A DNA stretch of 12,641 nt from positions 1 through 12,641 of the forward strand of contig CAZUSI010000042.1 in assembly GCA_964623395.1 (NCBI GenBank), read 5' to 3'. Source of the DNA: JBDRZD01 sp964623395. Lineage in GTDB: Bacteria > Hydrothermota > Hydrothermia > Hydrothermales > Hydrothermaceae. A program made the translations under genes and the position numbers. This document shows positions 1 to 6,250 of this stretch, one piece after another (position 1 is the first letter of the stretch; every line of letters starts with the position of its first letter). A model generated the notes under the pieces. The model made no database searches and was not told where the DNA came from. It was given only the letters and a program-made list of their open reading frames with translations.

Positions 1-155
1 TTTGAAATTATATTTCCATTTACCTTTACTTTCCCATTTTCTATTAAATTTTTAACAAATGAACGCGATGTTCCTATTCCACTTTTTACAAGATATAAAT
101 CAATCCTTTCACCACTTGATTTTTTCTGAACTACTCTTTCAAAATATCTTAACAT
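1..155 (-). CDS. S4-domain RluA/RluD-family pseudouridine synthase, N-terminal fragment (gene runs off left edge)
   Basis: Reading leftwards from an ATG at 153-155 gives 51 codons with no stop before the window edge. Residues about 16-50 look like an S4 RNA-binding domain: GERIDLYLVKSGIGTSRSF followed by VKNLIENGKVKVNGNIIS. This is the pattern that opens RluD-type 23S rRNA pseudouridine synthases (R-x-D near the start, S-R-S, then G-x-V-x-V-N-G). The catalytic domain with its R-L-D motif would lie outside the window, so the enzyme class is inferred from the S4 domain and its position. Other S4 proteins, such as TlyA-type methyltransferases, cannot be excluded. The start codon shares one base with the rph stop (TAATG), which suggests translational coupling at the end of the gcvH-to-rph operon. 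Pairing an rRNA-modifying enzyme with RNase PH would make sense as RNA metabolism. Confidence 0.75.
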   Translation of the reverse strand, partial: MLRYFERVVQKKSSGERIDLYLVKSGIGTSRSFVKNLIENGKVKVNGNIIS

Positions 156-865
156 TAAATAGAAGAAAGTATTTTCTTTTCTTCCTCTATTATTTTATCT
201 ATTCCTTTTTTTGCAACATCAATCAATTTTATAAGTTCTTCCTTATTTAAACTTCCTTTTTCAGCAGTTCCTTGAATATCAACTATTCTTCCATCTTCAA
301 GCATTGAAATGTTTAAATCAAATTCTGCATTTAAATCTTCTTCGTAGCTTAAATCAAGATAAATTTCACCATTTATTTTACCAACACTTATTGAACCTAA
401 AAATTTATCAATTGGATCTTCATCCAACAATTTATTTTTAATCATGTATCTTGTTGCAATATAAAGGGCAACAAAACCCGCATTTATACATGCTGTCCTT
501 GTTCCTCCATCTGCCTGCAAAACTTCACAATCTATTATTATTGTATAATCCTTAAGCTTTTTCCTATCACATGCACCCCTTAAACTCCTTGAAATCAACC
601 TACTTATTTCAATTGACCTTCCATCTTTTCCCCTTAAATCCTTAACATTTCTTTCAGGTGTTGCTCTTGGATGCATAAAATATTCAGCAGTTACCCATCC
701 CTCTTCAAGTTCCCTCAAAAAAGGAGGAACCTTTGTTTCTATTGTTGCTGTTGCTAAAACTATTGTATTACCAATTTCAAAAAGACAAGAACCTTCAGGA
801 GTTTTTAAATAATTTGGATAAAATTTAAAATTCCTTAACTCTTCTTTACCTCTTCCTTCCCTCAT
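155..865 (-). CDS. rph: RNase PH (tRNA 3'-end phosphorolytic exonuclease)
   Basis: The 236-residue protein has the normal length for RNase PH, which trims tRNA 3' ends with inorganic phosphate and releases nucleoside diphosphates. Family signatures appear in order: TPEGSCLFEIGNT (about 22-34), GWVTAEYFMHPRAT (56-69), GRSIEISRLISRSLRG (82-97) and IDCEVLQADGGTRTA (111-125). The phosphate-contacting arginine segment (ISRLISRSLR) and the GGTRTA loop are both intact, so it should be active. There is no fused RdgB/Ham1 domain. The ATG at 863-865 overlaps the stop of the upstream small membrane gene in ATGA. The stop touches the ATG of the following S4-domain gene in TAATG. The C-terminus ends in a Lys/Glu-rich helix, as is common in the family. 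Confidence 0.97.
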   Translation of the reverse strand: MREGRGKEELRNFKFYPNYLKTPEGSCLFEIGNTIVLATATIETKVPPFLRELEEGWVTAEYFMHPRATPERNVKDLRGKDGRSIEISRLISRSLRGACDRKKLKDYTIIIDCEVLQADGGTRTACINAGFVALYIATRYMIKNKLLDEDPIDKFLGSISVGKINGEIYLDLSYEEDLNAEFDLNISMLEDGRIVDIQGTAEKGSLNKEELIKLIDVAKKGIDKIIEEEKKILSSI

Positions 866-1107
866 TTCCCTTCATATTCCTTTAATTTTTCTTCAAGTTC
901 CTTTATCCTTTCCTTTAATTTTTCCCTTTCACCCCTTTTTTGTAATTTATAAATTCTATATAAAATACCAAGAAGGGCAAATAAAAAAGCAAGGTCAAAG
1001 TATGTTCTAAATTGAATTGTGATAAAGCTTTCCTTTGAAAGCATCAAAATATCCATTATAATTTGAACTACAACAATAATAAGAATTACTATCGCCCATA
1101 GAACCAT
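862..1107 (-). CDS. Small two-helix membrane protein with a C-terminal coiled coil, function unknown
   Basis: This 81-residue protein is not recognised. Residues 2-22 are strongly hydrophobic (VLWAIVILIIVVVQIIMDIL) and residues about 37-53 form a second likely membrane helix (FDLAFLFALLGILYRIY). Residues about 56-79 are a charged Lys/Glu heptad-like helix, probably a short coiled coil in the cytoplasm. It looks real because a clear Shine-Dalgarno (GGAGG) lies 6 bases upstream of its ATG and it fits the overlapping-gene pattern. Its first 19 bases overlap the end of the truncated glmU gene, and its stop overlaps the rph start in ATGA. The membrane-plus-coil layout recalls small scaffolding or division-type proteins, but nothing in the residues supports naming one. 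Confidence 0.75.
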   Translation of the reverse strand: MVLWAIVILIIVVVQIIMDILMLSKESFITIQFRTYFDLAFLFALLGILYRIYKLQKRGEREKLKERIKELEEKLKEYEGK

Positions 1108-2039
1108 TTTTTACCTCCAAAAATCTTTTTTTCATCTTTTATTATTTTATCTTTAATATAAACAAATGGACCAATTTCACAATTTTTACCTATTTTTGTT
1201 TTACCTTTTAAAACTACAAAGGGATAAATAATACTATCTTTTCCTATTTCAACATCATAATCAATATAGACATTTTCAGGAGAAAAAATAGTAACTCCAT
1301 TTTGAGTAATTTTTTTAATTATTCTTTCCTTCATTATTTTAAATGCCTTTATAAAATCTTCCCTTTTATTTATTCCTATACACTCATCAGGATCTTCTGC
1401 CAAAAAGGCAAGTATTTTTTTGTTTTCATAATTTAAAAGATGAATACAATCTGTCAAATAATATTCCCCCTTTTTATTGGAAGGGGTTATTTTATTTATA
1501 ACTTTTTCAAGACTTTCTCTTTTAAAAATATAAACCCCTGTATTAACCTCTTTAATATTTTTCTCCTCATCGCTTGCATCTACTTCTTCAACTATTTTTA
1601 AAACCCTTGAATTTTTCTTTATTATTCTACCATATCCTTGTGGATTTTCAAACAATGCGGTTAATATTAAAGCATCAGGTTTATTTTTGTTATAAAAATC
1701 AATAAACTTTTTTAAAGTTTCATATGTTAAAAGCGGAGCATCTCCTGGAAGAATAAGTAAATCGTCATTTTCTTTTATTTCTTCAAGTGCCTTTTTAACA
1801 GCATCACCTGTTCCAAGTGGAACTTTTTGGTCTATAATATATGCCTCTTTCTTAAATTTTTGAATTATCTCATCTTTTGATTTACCCCCTACTACAATGT
1901 ATATTTTTTTCATTTTTAATTTTTTTAAATTATCAATACTATAAGAAAGTAATGGTCTTCCACATAGTTCATGCAATACCTTACTTTTTTCTGAATTAAA
2001 CCTTTTACTTTTTCCTCCTGCAAGAATTATACCAATCAT
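1089..2039 (-). CDS. glmU: GlmU-type UDP-GlcNAc pyrophosphorylase lacking the acetyltransferase domain
   Basis: The N-terminal uridylyltransferase domain is complete. It shows IILAGGKSKRF (4-14), SEKSKVLHEL (16-25, with the Lys expected to bind substrate), PLGTGDAV (74-81), LPGDAPLL (97-104, metal-binding Asp100), NPQGYGRI (132-139), IVEEVDASDEE (149-159), EVNTGVYIF (164-172) and KGEYYLTDCI. This domain makes UDP-GlcNAc from GlcNAc-1-phosphate and UTP for peptidoglycan and other surface sugars. Bifunctional GlmU is about 450-460 residues; this protein stops at 316. Only about three hexapeptide turns of the left-handed beta helix remain (VYIDYDVEIGKDSIIYPFVV, GKTKIGKNCEIGP), followed by a basic tail. 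The helix region with the catalytic His and acetyl-CoA site is absent, so glucosamine-1-phosphate acetylation must come from elsewhere. The start overlaps the panD stop in ATGA. GlmU is the best name, but the enzyme is probably monofunctional. Confidence 0.88.
   Translation of the reverse strand: MIGIILAGGKSKRFNSEKSKVLHELCGRPLLSYSIDNLKKLKMKKIYIVVGGKSKDEIIQKFKKEAYIIDQKVPLGTGDAVKKALEEIKENDDLLILPGDAPLLTYETLKKFIDFYNKNKPDALILTALFENPQGYGRIIKKNSRVLKIVEEVDASDEEKNIKEVNTGVYIFKRESLEKVINKITPSNKKGEYYLTDCIHLLNYENKKILAFLAEDPDECIGINKREDFIKAFKIMKERIIKKITQNGVTIFSPENVYIDYDVEIGKDSIIYPFVVLKGKTKIGKNCEIGPFVYIKDKIIKDEKKIFGGKKWFYGR
1114..1118 (-). promoter_or_regulatory. Ribosome binding site inside the end of glmU
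   Basis: GGAGG on the minus strand stands 6 bases before the ATG of the 81-residue membrane protein. It lies within the last codons of the shortened glmU gene, where the same bases encode Phe-Gly-Gly near its C-terminus. It supports the reality of the small gene and shows that the glmU stop lies downstream of the next gene's start. Confidence 0.8.
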
Positions 2040-2377
2040 TTTATCTTTAAAATTTTATTTTCCTTATCAACATATATTATTTTTGGCTTAACTTCTTCAT
2101 CAGTAAATATAAAAGAAAAAACAAATATTTCATCACCTACATGAGAAAGTCTTGCTGCACCACCATAAAGAATTACTTCATTTTCTTTTGAAGGAATTGC
2201 GTATGTTTCAAAACGATTCCCATTATTCTTATTTATTATCATAACAAATTCATAGGGCTTAATATCTCCTTCTTCCATAATCTGAGGTGGAAGACCTATG
2301 CTTCCTTCATAATCAAGAATTGTTTTTGTTACCTTCAATCCATGAATTTTACTTTTTAAAAATTTTCTTAATTTCAA
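2036..2377 (-). CDS. panD: Aspartate 1-decarboxylase proenzyme (TTG start)
   Basis: This 113-residue protein matches the small pyruvoyl enzyme that decarboxylates L-aspartate to beta-alanine for pantothenate and CoA synthesis. KLRKFLKSKIHGLKVTKTIL corresponds to the start of known PanD proteins. DYEGSIGL (22-29) contains the self-cleavage site Gly25-Ser26, where Ser26 becomes the pyruvoyl group. Substrate-site residues are in place: Lys10, Arg55 and Tyr59 within NRFETYAI. The GGAAR loop and the GDEIFVFSF strand follow. The start is TTG at 2375-2377, supported by a strong AGGAGG 7 bases upstream and by alignment of the N-terminus. The TTG overlaps the stop of the ACT gene (TTGA), and the panD stop overlaps the glmU ATG. 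The C-terminus is somewhat shorter than in E. coli PanD. Confidence 0.95.
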   Translation of the reverse strand: MKLRKFLKSKIHGLKVTKTILDYEGSIGLPPQIMEEGDIKPYEFVMIINKNNGNRFETYAIPSKENEVILYGGAARLSHVGDEIFVFSFIFTDEEVKPKIIYVDKENKILKIK

Positions 2378-2862
2378 ACTATGTCCTCCTCTATTATATT
2401 TAGTTTTTCTCTTAAAATATCAAGGGTAAAATCTATTTTTTCTCTTGGTATAATTATTGAAAAGGAATGCAAGGAAGAGGAAATAAGAAATATTTTAATT
2501 CCATAAAAGGCGAGCAAATTGAGAACTTCAGCAACAACCCCTTTCCTTCTTGCAAGGTTTTTCCCAAGAAAAGTAATTAAGCCAACATTATTAAATTCCT
2601 TCAAATAAATCTTTTCCTCCTTTTCTTTTATTTCTTCAAGCAAATTCTTCATCTCTTCCTTCTCACTATCCTGAACAACAAAATTAAATCCAATTTTCCC
2701 TTTTGGAAGAGGAACTGTATTTACAAGTAATAAATTAACACCTTTTTCCTTTATCAAATCAAATAAATCTGAAATTATGCTTATTTTATCACTTATTTCC
2801 TGCAATGTAAAAAATATAACTCTTTCATTTTTAAAGAGTTTTATTTCAACATCAAAGATCAT
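2374..2862 (-). CDS. Stand-alone tandem ACT-domain protein of the aspartokinase regulatory type
   Basis: The 162-residue protein has no kinase or other catalytic motif. Its layout matches the C-terminal regulatory part of aspartokinases (compare the beta subunit of B. subtilis LysC). A first ACT-like segment covers about residues 15-75 (DLFDLIKEKGVNLLLVNTVP, then a strand GFNFVVQD). A second covers about 92-155 (VGLITFLGKNLARRKGVVAE, then FYGIKIFLISSS and a closing strand SFSIIIPREK). Typical aspartokinases read GI-N-I-x-M-I-S-T-S-E at the effector site; here the corresponding stretch is GIKIFLISSSLHS, so ligand preference may differ. The ATG follows the gcvPA stop with no gap, and the stop overlaps the panD start. 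The position suggests a regulator of aspartate or glycine metabolism, possibly of PanD or of an aspartokinase elsewhere. That role is inference. Confidence 0.72.
   Translation of the reverse strand: MIFDVEIKLFKNERVIFFTLQEISDKISIISDLFDLIKEKGVNLLLVNTVPLPKGKIGFNFVVQDSEKEEMKNLLEEIKEKEEKIYLKEFNNVGLITFLGKNLARRKGVVAEVLNLLAFYGIKIFLISSSLHSFSIIIPREKIDFTLDILREKLNIIEEDIV
2385..2390 (-). promoter_or_regulatory. Strong ribosome binding site deciding the TTG start of panD
   Basis: AGGAGG on the minus strand lies 7 bases before the TTG codon and inside the 3' end of the ACT-domain gene. It is the main reason to accept a TTG start. The strong site may offset the weak start codon, or allow panD to be translated independently of the upstream gene. 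Confidence 0.85.
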
Positions 2863-4200
2863 TTAGTCCTTTAAAACCTCCTTTAATGCTTCAATATAAT
2901 TTTCCATTTCTTCTTTTTTTCTTTTTTCTGTAACAGCAACAAGAAGCCAGTTTTCTTTAAATCCAAATTTTTCAAGTGATGTTCCTGCTAAAAACCCTTT
3001 TTCAGCCATTTTAATAACAAATTCCTTTGCAGAAATTGGTAGTTCAATTACAAATTCTTTAAAAAATGGGGAATCAAAAGGTGATTTAATTCCTTCCTTT
3101 AAAAGCATTTCATAAAAAATATGGGAATTGTAAATTATGTTTTTCCCAAGTTCCTTTATTCCTTCTTTTCCTATTACTGAAAGATAAACACAAGCAGCAA
3201 GGGCACATAACATCTCATTTGTACATATATTACTTGTTGCCTTCTCCCTTCTTATATGTTGTTCTCTTGTCTGTAAAATCATTGCAAATGCCCTTTTACC
3301 ATCCAAATCTTTTGTTTCACCTGCTATTCTTCCAGGCATCATTCTTATAAATTCTTCTTTACATGTAAAAATACCTAAATAAGGACCACCAAATCCCAAT
3401 GGAAGTCCAAGTGACTGTCCTTCTGCAACTGCAATGTCTGCATCATATTCGCCTGGTGGTTTAAGGATTCCAAGAGAGGTTGGATCAAAAACCATTATAA
3501 AAATTAAATTTTTTTTCTTCTTTATATCTTCTATTTTTTCAGGATCCTCTAATATTCCAAAAAAGTTTGGATGTTGAAGAACTATACCAGCAGTTTTTTC
3601 ATCTATTTCCTTTTCAACAATTCCATAATCAATTTTCCCTGTTTTCCTATCATAAGGAATTTCTTTAATTTCTACAACATGAGAGGTATATGTATATACA
3701 ACCATTTTATAAAGGGGATTTAAATTTTCTGGTATTAAAATCTTATATTTATTTTTTATCCTACATGCCATTAAAATTGCTTCTGCAAGTGCACTCCCCC
3801 CTTCATACATAGAACTGTTTGAAATATCCATTCCCGTTAATTCACATATAAGTGTTTGATATTCAAACATTGCCTGAAGGGTTCCCTGAGATACTTCTGC
3901 TTGATAGGGAGTATAGGCAGTATAAAATTCGGGTCTTGAAATTACATAATTAACAACTGCTGGAATAAAATGGTCATAAGCGCCTCCTCCTGCAAAATTT
4001 ATAAGTTCAGGATTATTTAACTTTGCAAGCCCCTCAACAATTTCTCTAACTTCTATTTCACTTTTACCTTTTGGTATTTTTAAGGGTTCTTTAAGAAGTT
4101 TATCTTGGGGTAAGAATTTTAAAAGTTCCTCAAATTTTCTTATTCCAAGAAAATCAAATATTTCCTTCCTTTCCTTTTCACTTTTGGGAATATACTCCAT
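2863..4200 (-). CDS. gcvPA: Glycine dehydrogenase (decarboxylating) subunit 1, P-protein alpha half
   Basis: The 445-residue protein has the usual length of subunit 1 of split glycine decarboxylases, part of the glycine cleavage system that takes CO2 from glycine and passes the aminomethyl group to GcvH. Recognisable stretches are FAGGGAYDHFIPAVVNYVIS (about 69-88), AYTPYQAEVSQGTLQAMFEY (about 95-114), MYEGGSALAEA, HPNFFG, GQSLGLPLGFGGPYLGIF, MPGRIAGETKDLDG and LQTREQHIRREKATSNICTN. These are hallmarks of the family. The PLP-binding lysine of the enzyme belongs to the other subunit, GcvPB, which is not in this window, so the protein is inactive alone. It starts 3 bases after the gcvH stop, with an AGGAG inside the end of gcvH about 11 bases ahead. 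It is followed directly by the ACT gene (TAA then ATG). Confidence 0.97.
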   Translation of the reverse strand: MEYIPKSEKERKEIFDFLGIRKFEELLKFLPQDKLLKEPLKIPKGKSEIEVREIVEGLAKLNNPELINFAGGGAYDHFIPAVVNYVISRPEFYTAYTPYQAEVSQGTLQAMFEYQTLICELTGMDISNSSMYEGGSALAEAILMACRIKNKYKILIPENLNPLYKMVVYTYTSHVVEIKEIPYDRKTGKIDYGIVEKEIDEKTAGIVLQHPNFFGILEDPEKIEDIKKKKNLIFIMVFDPTSLGILKPPGEYDADIAVAEGQSLGLPLGFGGPYLGIFTCKEEFIRMMPGRIAGETKDLDGKRAFAMILQTREQHIRREKATSNICTNEMLCALAACVYLSVIGKEGIKELGKNIIYNSHIFYEMLLKEGIKSPFDSPFFKEFVIELPISAKEFVIKMAEKGFLAGTSLEKFGFKENWLLVAVTEKRKKEEMENYIEALKEVLKD

Positions 4201-4203
4201 AAT

Positions 4204-4587
4204 TTATTCAACTCCTATTAATTTCTTATATTCTTCTGCTGATAAAAGATTTTGAATCTCTTCAGGATTTGTTATTCTTATCTTTATCATCCATCCAAGA
4301 CCATAAGGGTCTTCATTTACTATTCCTGGATTTGTTTCAAGTTCCTCGTTCACTTCAATAACTTCTCCTGAAAGGGGAGCATAAAGATCTGCAACTGTTT
4401 TTACTGCTTCAATACTTCCAAAGGGTTGCATCTGCTCAAGCATTTCTCCAACAGCAGGTAATTCTATATAAACTATATCGGACAATTCACTTTGTGCAAA
4501 ATCTGTTATTCCTATTGTTGCTATATCTCCTTCTATTTTTGCCCATTCATGTTCCTTTGTATATTTTAAATCTTCTGGAATAAGCAT
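4204..4587 (-). CDS. gcvH: Glycine cleavage system H protein (lipoyl carrier)
   Basis: The 127-residue protein is a full-length H protein, the lipoylated shuttle that accepts the aminomethyl group from the P protein and presents it to GcvT and dihydrolipoamide dehydrogenase. The start (LKYTKEHEWAKIEGD) and GITDFAQSELSDIVYIELP are typical. The lipoyl-lysine hairpin is FGSIEAVKTVADLYAPLSGE, with Lys63 as the attachment site, followed by NPYGLGWM-like residues (NEDPYGLGWMIKI). It is the first gene of the leftward operon, with an excellent Shine-Dalgarno and a consensus promoter just upstream. gcvT and gcvPB are not adjacent, so the rest of the complex must be encoded elsewhere. Confidence 0.97.
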   Translation of the reverse strand: MLIPEDLKYTKEHEWAKIEGDIATIGITDFAQSELSDIVYIELPAVGEMLEQMQPFGSIEAVKTVADLYAPLSGEVIEVNEELETNPGIVNEDPYGLGWMIKIRITNPEEIQNLLSAEEYKKLIGVE

Positions 4588-4591
4588 TTAA

Positions 4592-4600
4592 CACCTCCTT
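4592..4600 (-). promoter_or_regulatory. Very strong ribosome binding site of gcvH
   Basis: AAGGAGGTG on the minus strand ends 4 bases before the gcvH ATG and is almost fully complementary to the 16S rRNA tail. It confirms the start and marks gcvH as the leading, well-translated gene of the operon. Confidence 0.9.
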
Positions 4601-4619
4601 TTATCTTAAAAAGAATAAA

Positions 4620-4649
4620 ATTATAAATCTTTGATTGAAAAAATGTCAA
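4620..4649 (-). promoter_or_regulatory. Consensus housekeeping promoter of the gcvH-to-rph operon
   Basis: On the minus strand a perfect -35 box TTGACA (4644-4649) and a perfect -10 box TATAAT (4620-4625) are separated by 18 bases. The predicted start of transcription is near 4612-4614, giving a leader of about 25 bases before gcvH that contains the ribosome binding site. Such a short leader leaves no room for a glycine riboswitch. In AT-rich DNA a TATAAT alone means little, but both perfect boxes at legal spacing directly upstream of the first operon gene are convincing. Confidence 0.82.
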
Positions 4650-4663
4650 TTTTACTTTATAAT
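4635..4663 (+). promoter_or_regulatory. Probable rightward promoter interleaved with the gcvH promoter
   Basis: On the plus strand TTGAAA (4635-4640, five of six consensus bases) and TATAAT (4658-4663) are 17 bases apart. Its -35 box lies in the spacer of the leftward promoter and vice versa, so polymerase should not occupy both at once. It points towards gltX, but a scaffold gap begins 13 bases downstream, so its link to gltX depends on the join being correct. The two -35 boxes create a 5-base inverted repeat (ATTGA, 7-base loop, TCAAT; 4634-4650), which may be a by-product rather than an operator. Confidence 0.6.
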
Positions 4664-4675
4664 TTAAACTTAAAA

Positions 4676-4775
4676 NNNNNNNNNNNNNNNNNNNNNNNNN
4701 NNNNNNNNNNNNNNNNNNNNNNNNNNNNNNNNNNNNNNNNNNNNNNNNNNNNNNNNNNNNNNNNNNNNNNNNNNN
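4676..4775. other. Scaffold gap of 100 N
   Basis: Exactly 100 undetermined bases separate the leftward operon from gltX. A round 100 is the usual placeholder for a gap of unknown length, so real spacing and any content (extra promoter elements, a small RNA, a tRNA) cannot be judged. The ribosome binding site of gltX probably lies inside it, since only 7 known bases precede the gltX ATG. Confidence 0.97.
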
Positions 4776-4782
4776 AAATAGA

Positions 4783-6240
4783 ATGGTAAAGGTAAGATTT
4801 GCTCCTTCTCCAACAGGTGCACTCCATGTAGGTGGTGTAAGAACTGCCCTTTATAATTATTTGTTTGCAAGAAATAAAAATGGTAAATTTTATTTGAGGA
4901 TTGAAGATACTGACCCTGAAAGGTCAAAAAGAGAATGGATTGACATAATTTTAGAAGGTCTTTCATGGATTGGTATTGAATGGGATGGAGAAATTGTTTT
5001 ACAATCAAAAAGATTGGAAATATATAAAGAGTATGCTTTAAAACTTTTAAAGGAAGGTAAAGCATATTATTGCTATTGCACTGAAGAAGAAATTGAAAAA
5101 TATAAGGAAGAGGCGAAAATTCTTAAAAAATCCTTTAAATACCCAAGAACATGCTTAAAAAGAAGTAAAGAAGAAATTGAAAAATTTGAAAAGGAAGGGA
5201 GAAAAAAGGCAATAAGATTTAAGGTTCCTCCTGGAAAAACAGAATTTTTTGATTTAATTCATGGTAAAATAGAATTTGATAATTCAGAAATTGAAGATTT
5301 CGTCATTTTAAGGCAAGATAATTTCCCTACATATCAACTTGCTTGTGTAGTTGACGACCATCTTATGGAAATTACTCATGTTATAAGAGGGGATGACCAT
5401 ATTGCAAATACACCAAAACAAATTTTGCTTTATAAGGCATTTGGATGGGAACCTCCTTCTTTTGCTCATCTTCCAATGATATTAGGACCTGATAAAAAAA
5501 GGCTTTCAAAAAGGCATGGTGCAACTTCAATAACAGAATTTAAAGAGGAAGGATTTTTACCAGAGGCACTTTTTAATTTTCTTGCCCTTTTAGGATGGTC
5601 ACCAGGGGATAATAGGGAAATAATTTCAAAGGAAGAAATGATAAAATTATTTGATATAAAAAGAGTTAATAAGAGGGCTTGCATTTTTGATATGAATAAA
5701 CTCTTATGGATGAACTCTGAATATATAAAGAAACTTGATGATGAAAAACTTTTGGAAGTTGCTTTAAAATTTTTTGAAAAAAAGGAATGGTTTAATAAAG
5801 ATATTGAAACTTTAAAAAAAATAATTCCTTTATTTAAAACAAGGATAAGAACATTAAAAGAATTTCCTGAATTTTCCGATTATTTTTTTACAAGAGAATA
5901 TAAATATGAAAAAGAAGGTATTGATAAATACTTTATTTATCCAGAAGTTTTTGAAATAATTGAAGAAATTTTAAGCGAAATAAATTCTTTAAAGGATTTT
6001 AATAAAATAAATGTTGAAAAAATTGTAAGGGAAAAGGCAAAAGAAAACAATGTAAATACTTCTTTTATAATACATCCCCTTAGAATAATATTAACGGGTA
6101 AGCAGGTAGGGCCAGGTCTTTTTGATATAATTGAAATTCTTGGAAAAGAAGAAGTAATATTTAGGATTAAAAGGGCACTTTCTGAATTTAAGGGGTTTAT
6201 TTTTAATAAAACAAATTATCCTGAAAGAACAAAATTTTAG
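4783..6240 (+). CDS. gltX: Glutamyl-tRNA synthetase
   Basis: The 485-residue class I aminoacyl-tRNA synthetase charges tRNA-Glu with glutamate in the cytoplasm. VRFAPSPTGALHVGGVRTAL (4-23) holds the HIGH-type motif (His15-Gly18) and LRIEDTDPERS follows. LACVVDDHLMEITHVIRGDD is the glutamate/tRNA acceptor region, and KKRLSKRHG (238-246) is the KMSKS-type loop. A zinc-site-like stretch has Cys97, Cys99 and Cys124, but the position of the fourth ligand seen in E. coli (His) is Lys126, so metal binding is doubtful. The C-terminal anticodon-binding part ends with GPGLFDIIEILGKEE, a family hallmark. The ATG is fixed by the normal GluRS N-terminus, although the upstream gap hides the ribosome binding site. 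Whether it also charges tRNA-Gln cannot be told here. It leads the rightward gene string; hutU follows after 10 bases. Confidence 0.97.
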   Translation: MVKVRFAPSPTGALHVGGVRTALYNYLFARNKNGKFYLRIEDTDPERSKREWIDIILEGLSWIGIEWDGEIVLQSKRLEIYKEYALKLLKEGKAYYCYCTEEEIEKYKEEAKILKKSFKYPRTCLKRSKEEIEKFEKEGRKKAIRFKVPPGKTEFFDLIHGKIEFDNSEIEDFVILRQDNFPTYQLACVVDDHLMEITHVIRGDDHIANTPKQILLYKAFGWEPPSFAHLPMILGPDKKRLSKRHGATSITEFKEEGFLPEALFNFLALLGWSPGDNREIISKEEMIKLFDIKRVNKRACIFDMNKLLWMNSEYIKKLDDEKLLEVALKFFEKKEWFNKDIETLKKIIPLFKTRIRTLKEFPEFSDYFFTREYKYEKEGIDKYFIYPEVFEIIEEILSEINSLKDFNKINVEKIVREKAKENNVNTSFIIHPLRIILTGKQVGPGLFDIIEILGKEEVIFRIKRALSEFKGFIFNKTNYPERTKF

Positions 6241-6244
6241 GAGG
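6239..6244 (+). promoter_or_regulatory. Ribosome binding site deciding the GTG start of hutU
   Basis: AGGAGG overlaps the TAG stop of gltX and lies 6 bases before a GTG codon. It fixes the unusual hutU start and indicates translation of hutU from the gltX transcript. Confidence 0.88.
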
Positions 6245-6250
6245 TTTGAA

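Noticed and set aside
59..250. Plus-strand open frame of 63 codons over the rluD-like/rph junction
   Set aside because: It lies antisense to two well-supported genes, is a low-complexity Phe/Leu/Tyr-rich product of AT-rich antisense DNA, and has no ribosome binding site.
862..1150. Possibility that the short glmU is a frameshifted full-length gene
   Set aside because: The sequence following the glmU stop encodes a membrane protein with its own ribosome binding site, and no hexapeptide-repeat residues appear there, so no lost beta-helix half is hidden in another frame.
4588..4675. Glycine riboswitch upstream of gcvH
   Set aside because: The predicted leader is only about 25 bases, and the 88 known bases between gcvH and the gap are mostly promoter sequence. 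A riboswitch could only exist if transcription began beyond the gap.
4670..5065. Minus-strand open frame crossing the N run and the gltX start
   Set aside because: It is antisense to the conserved gltX N-terminus and depends on undetermined bases, so it is an artefact.
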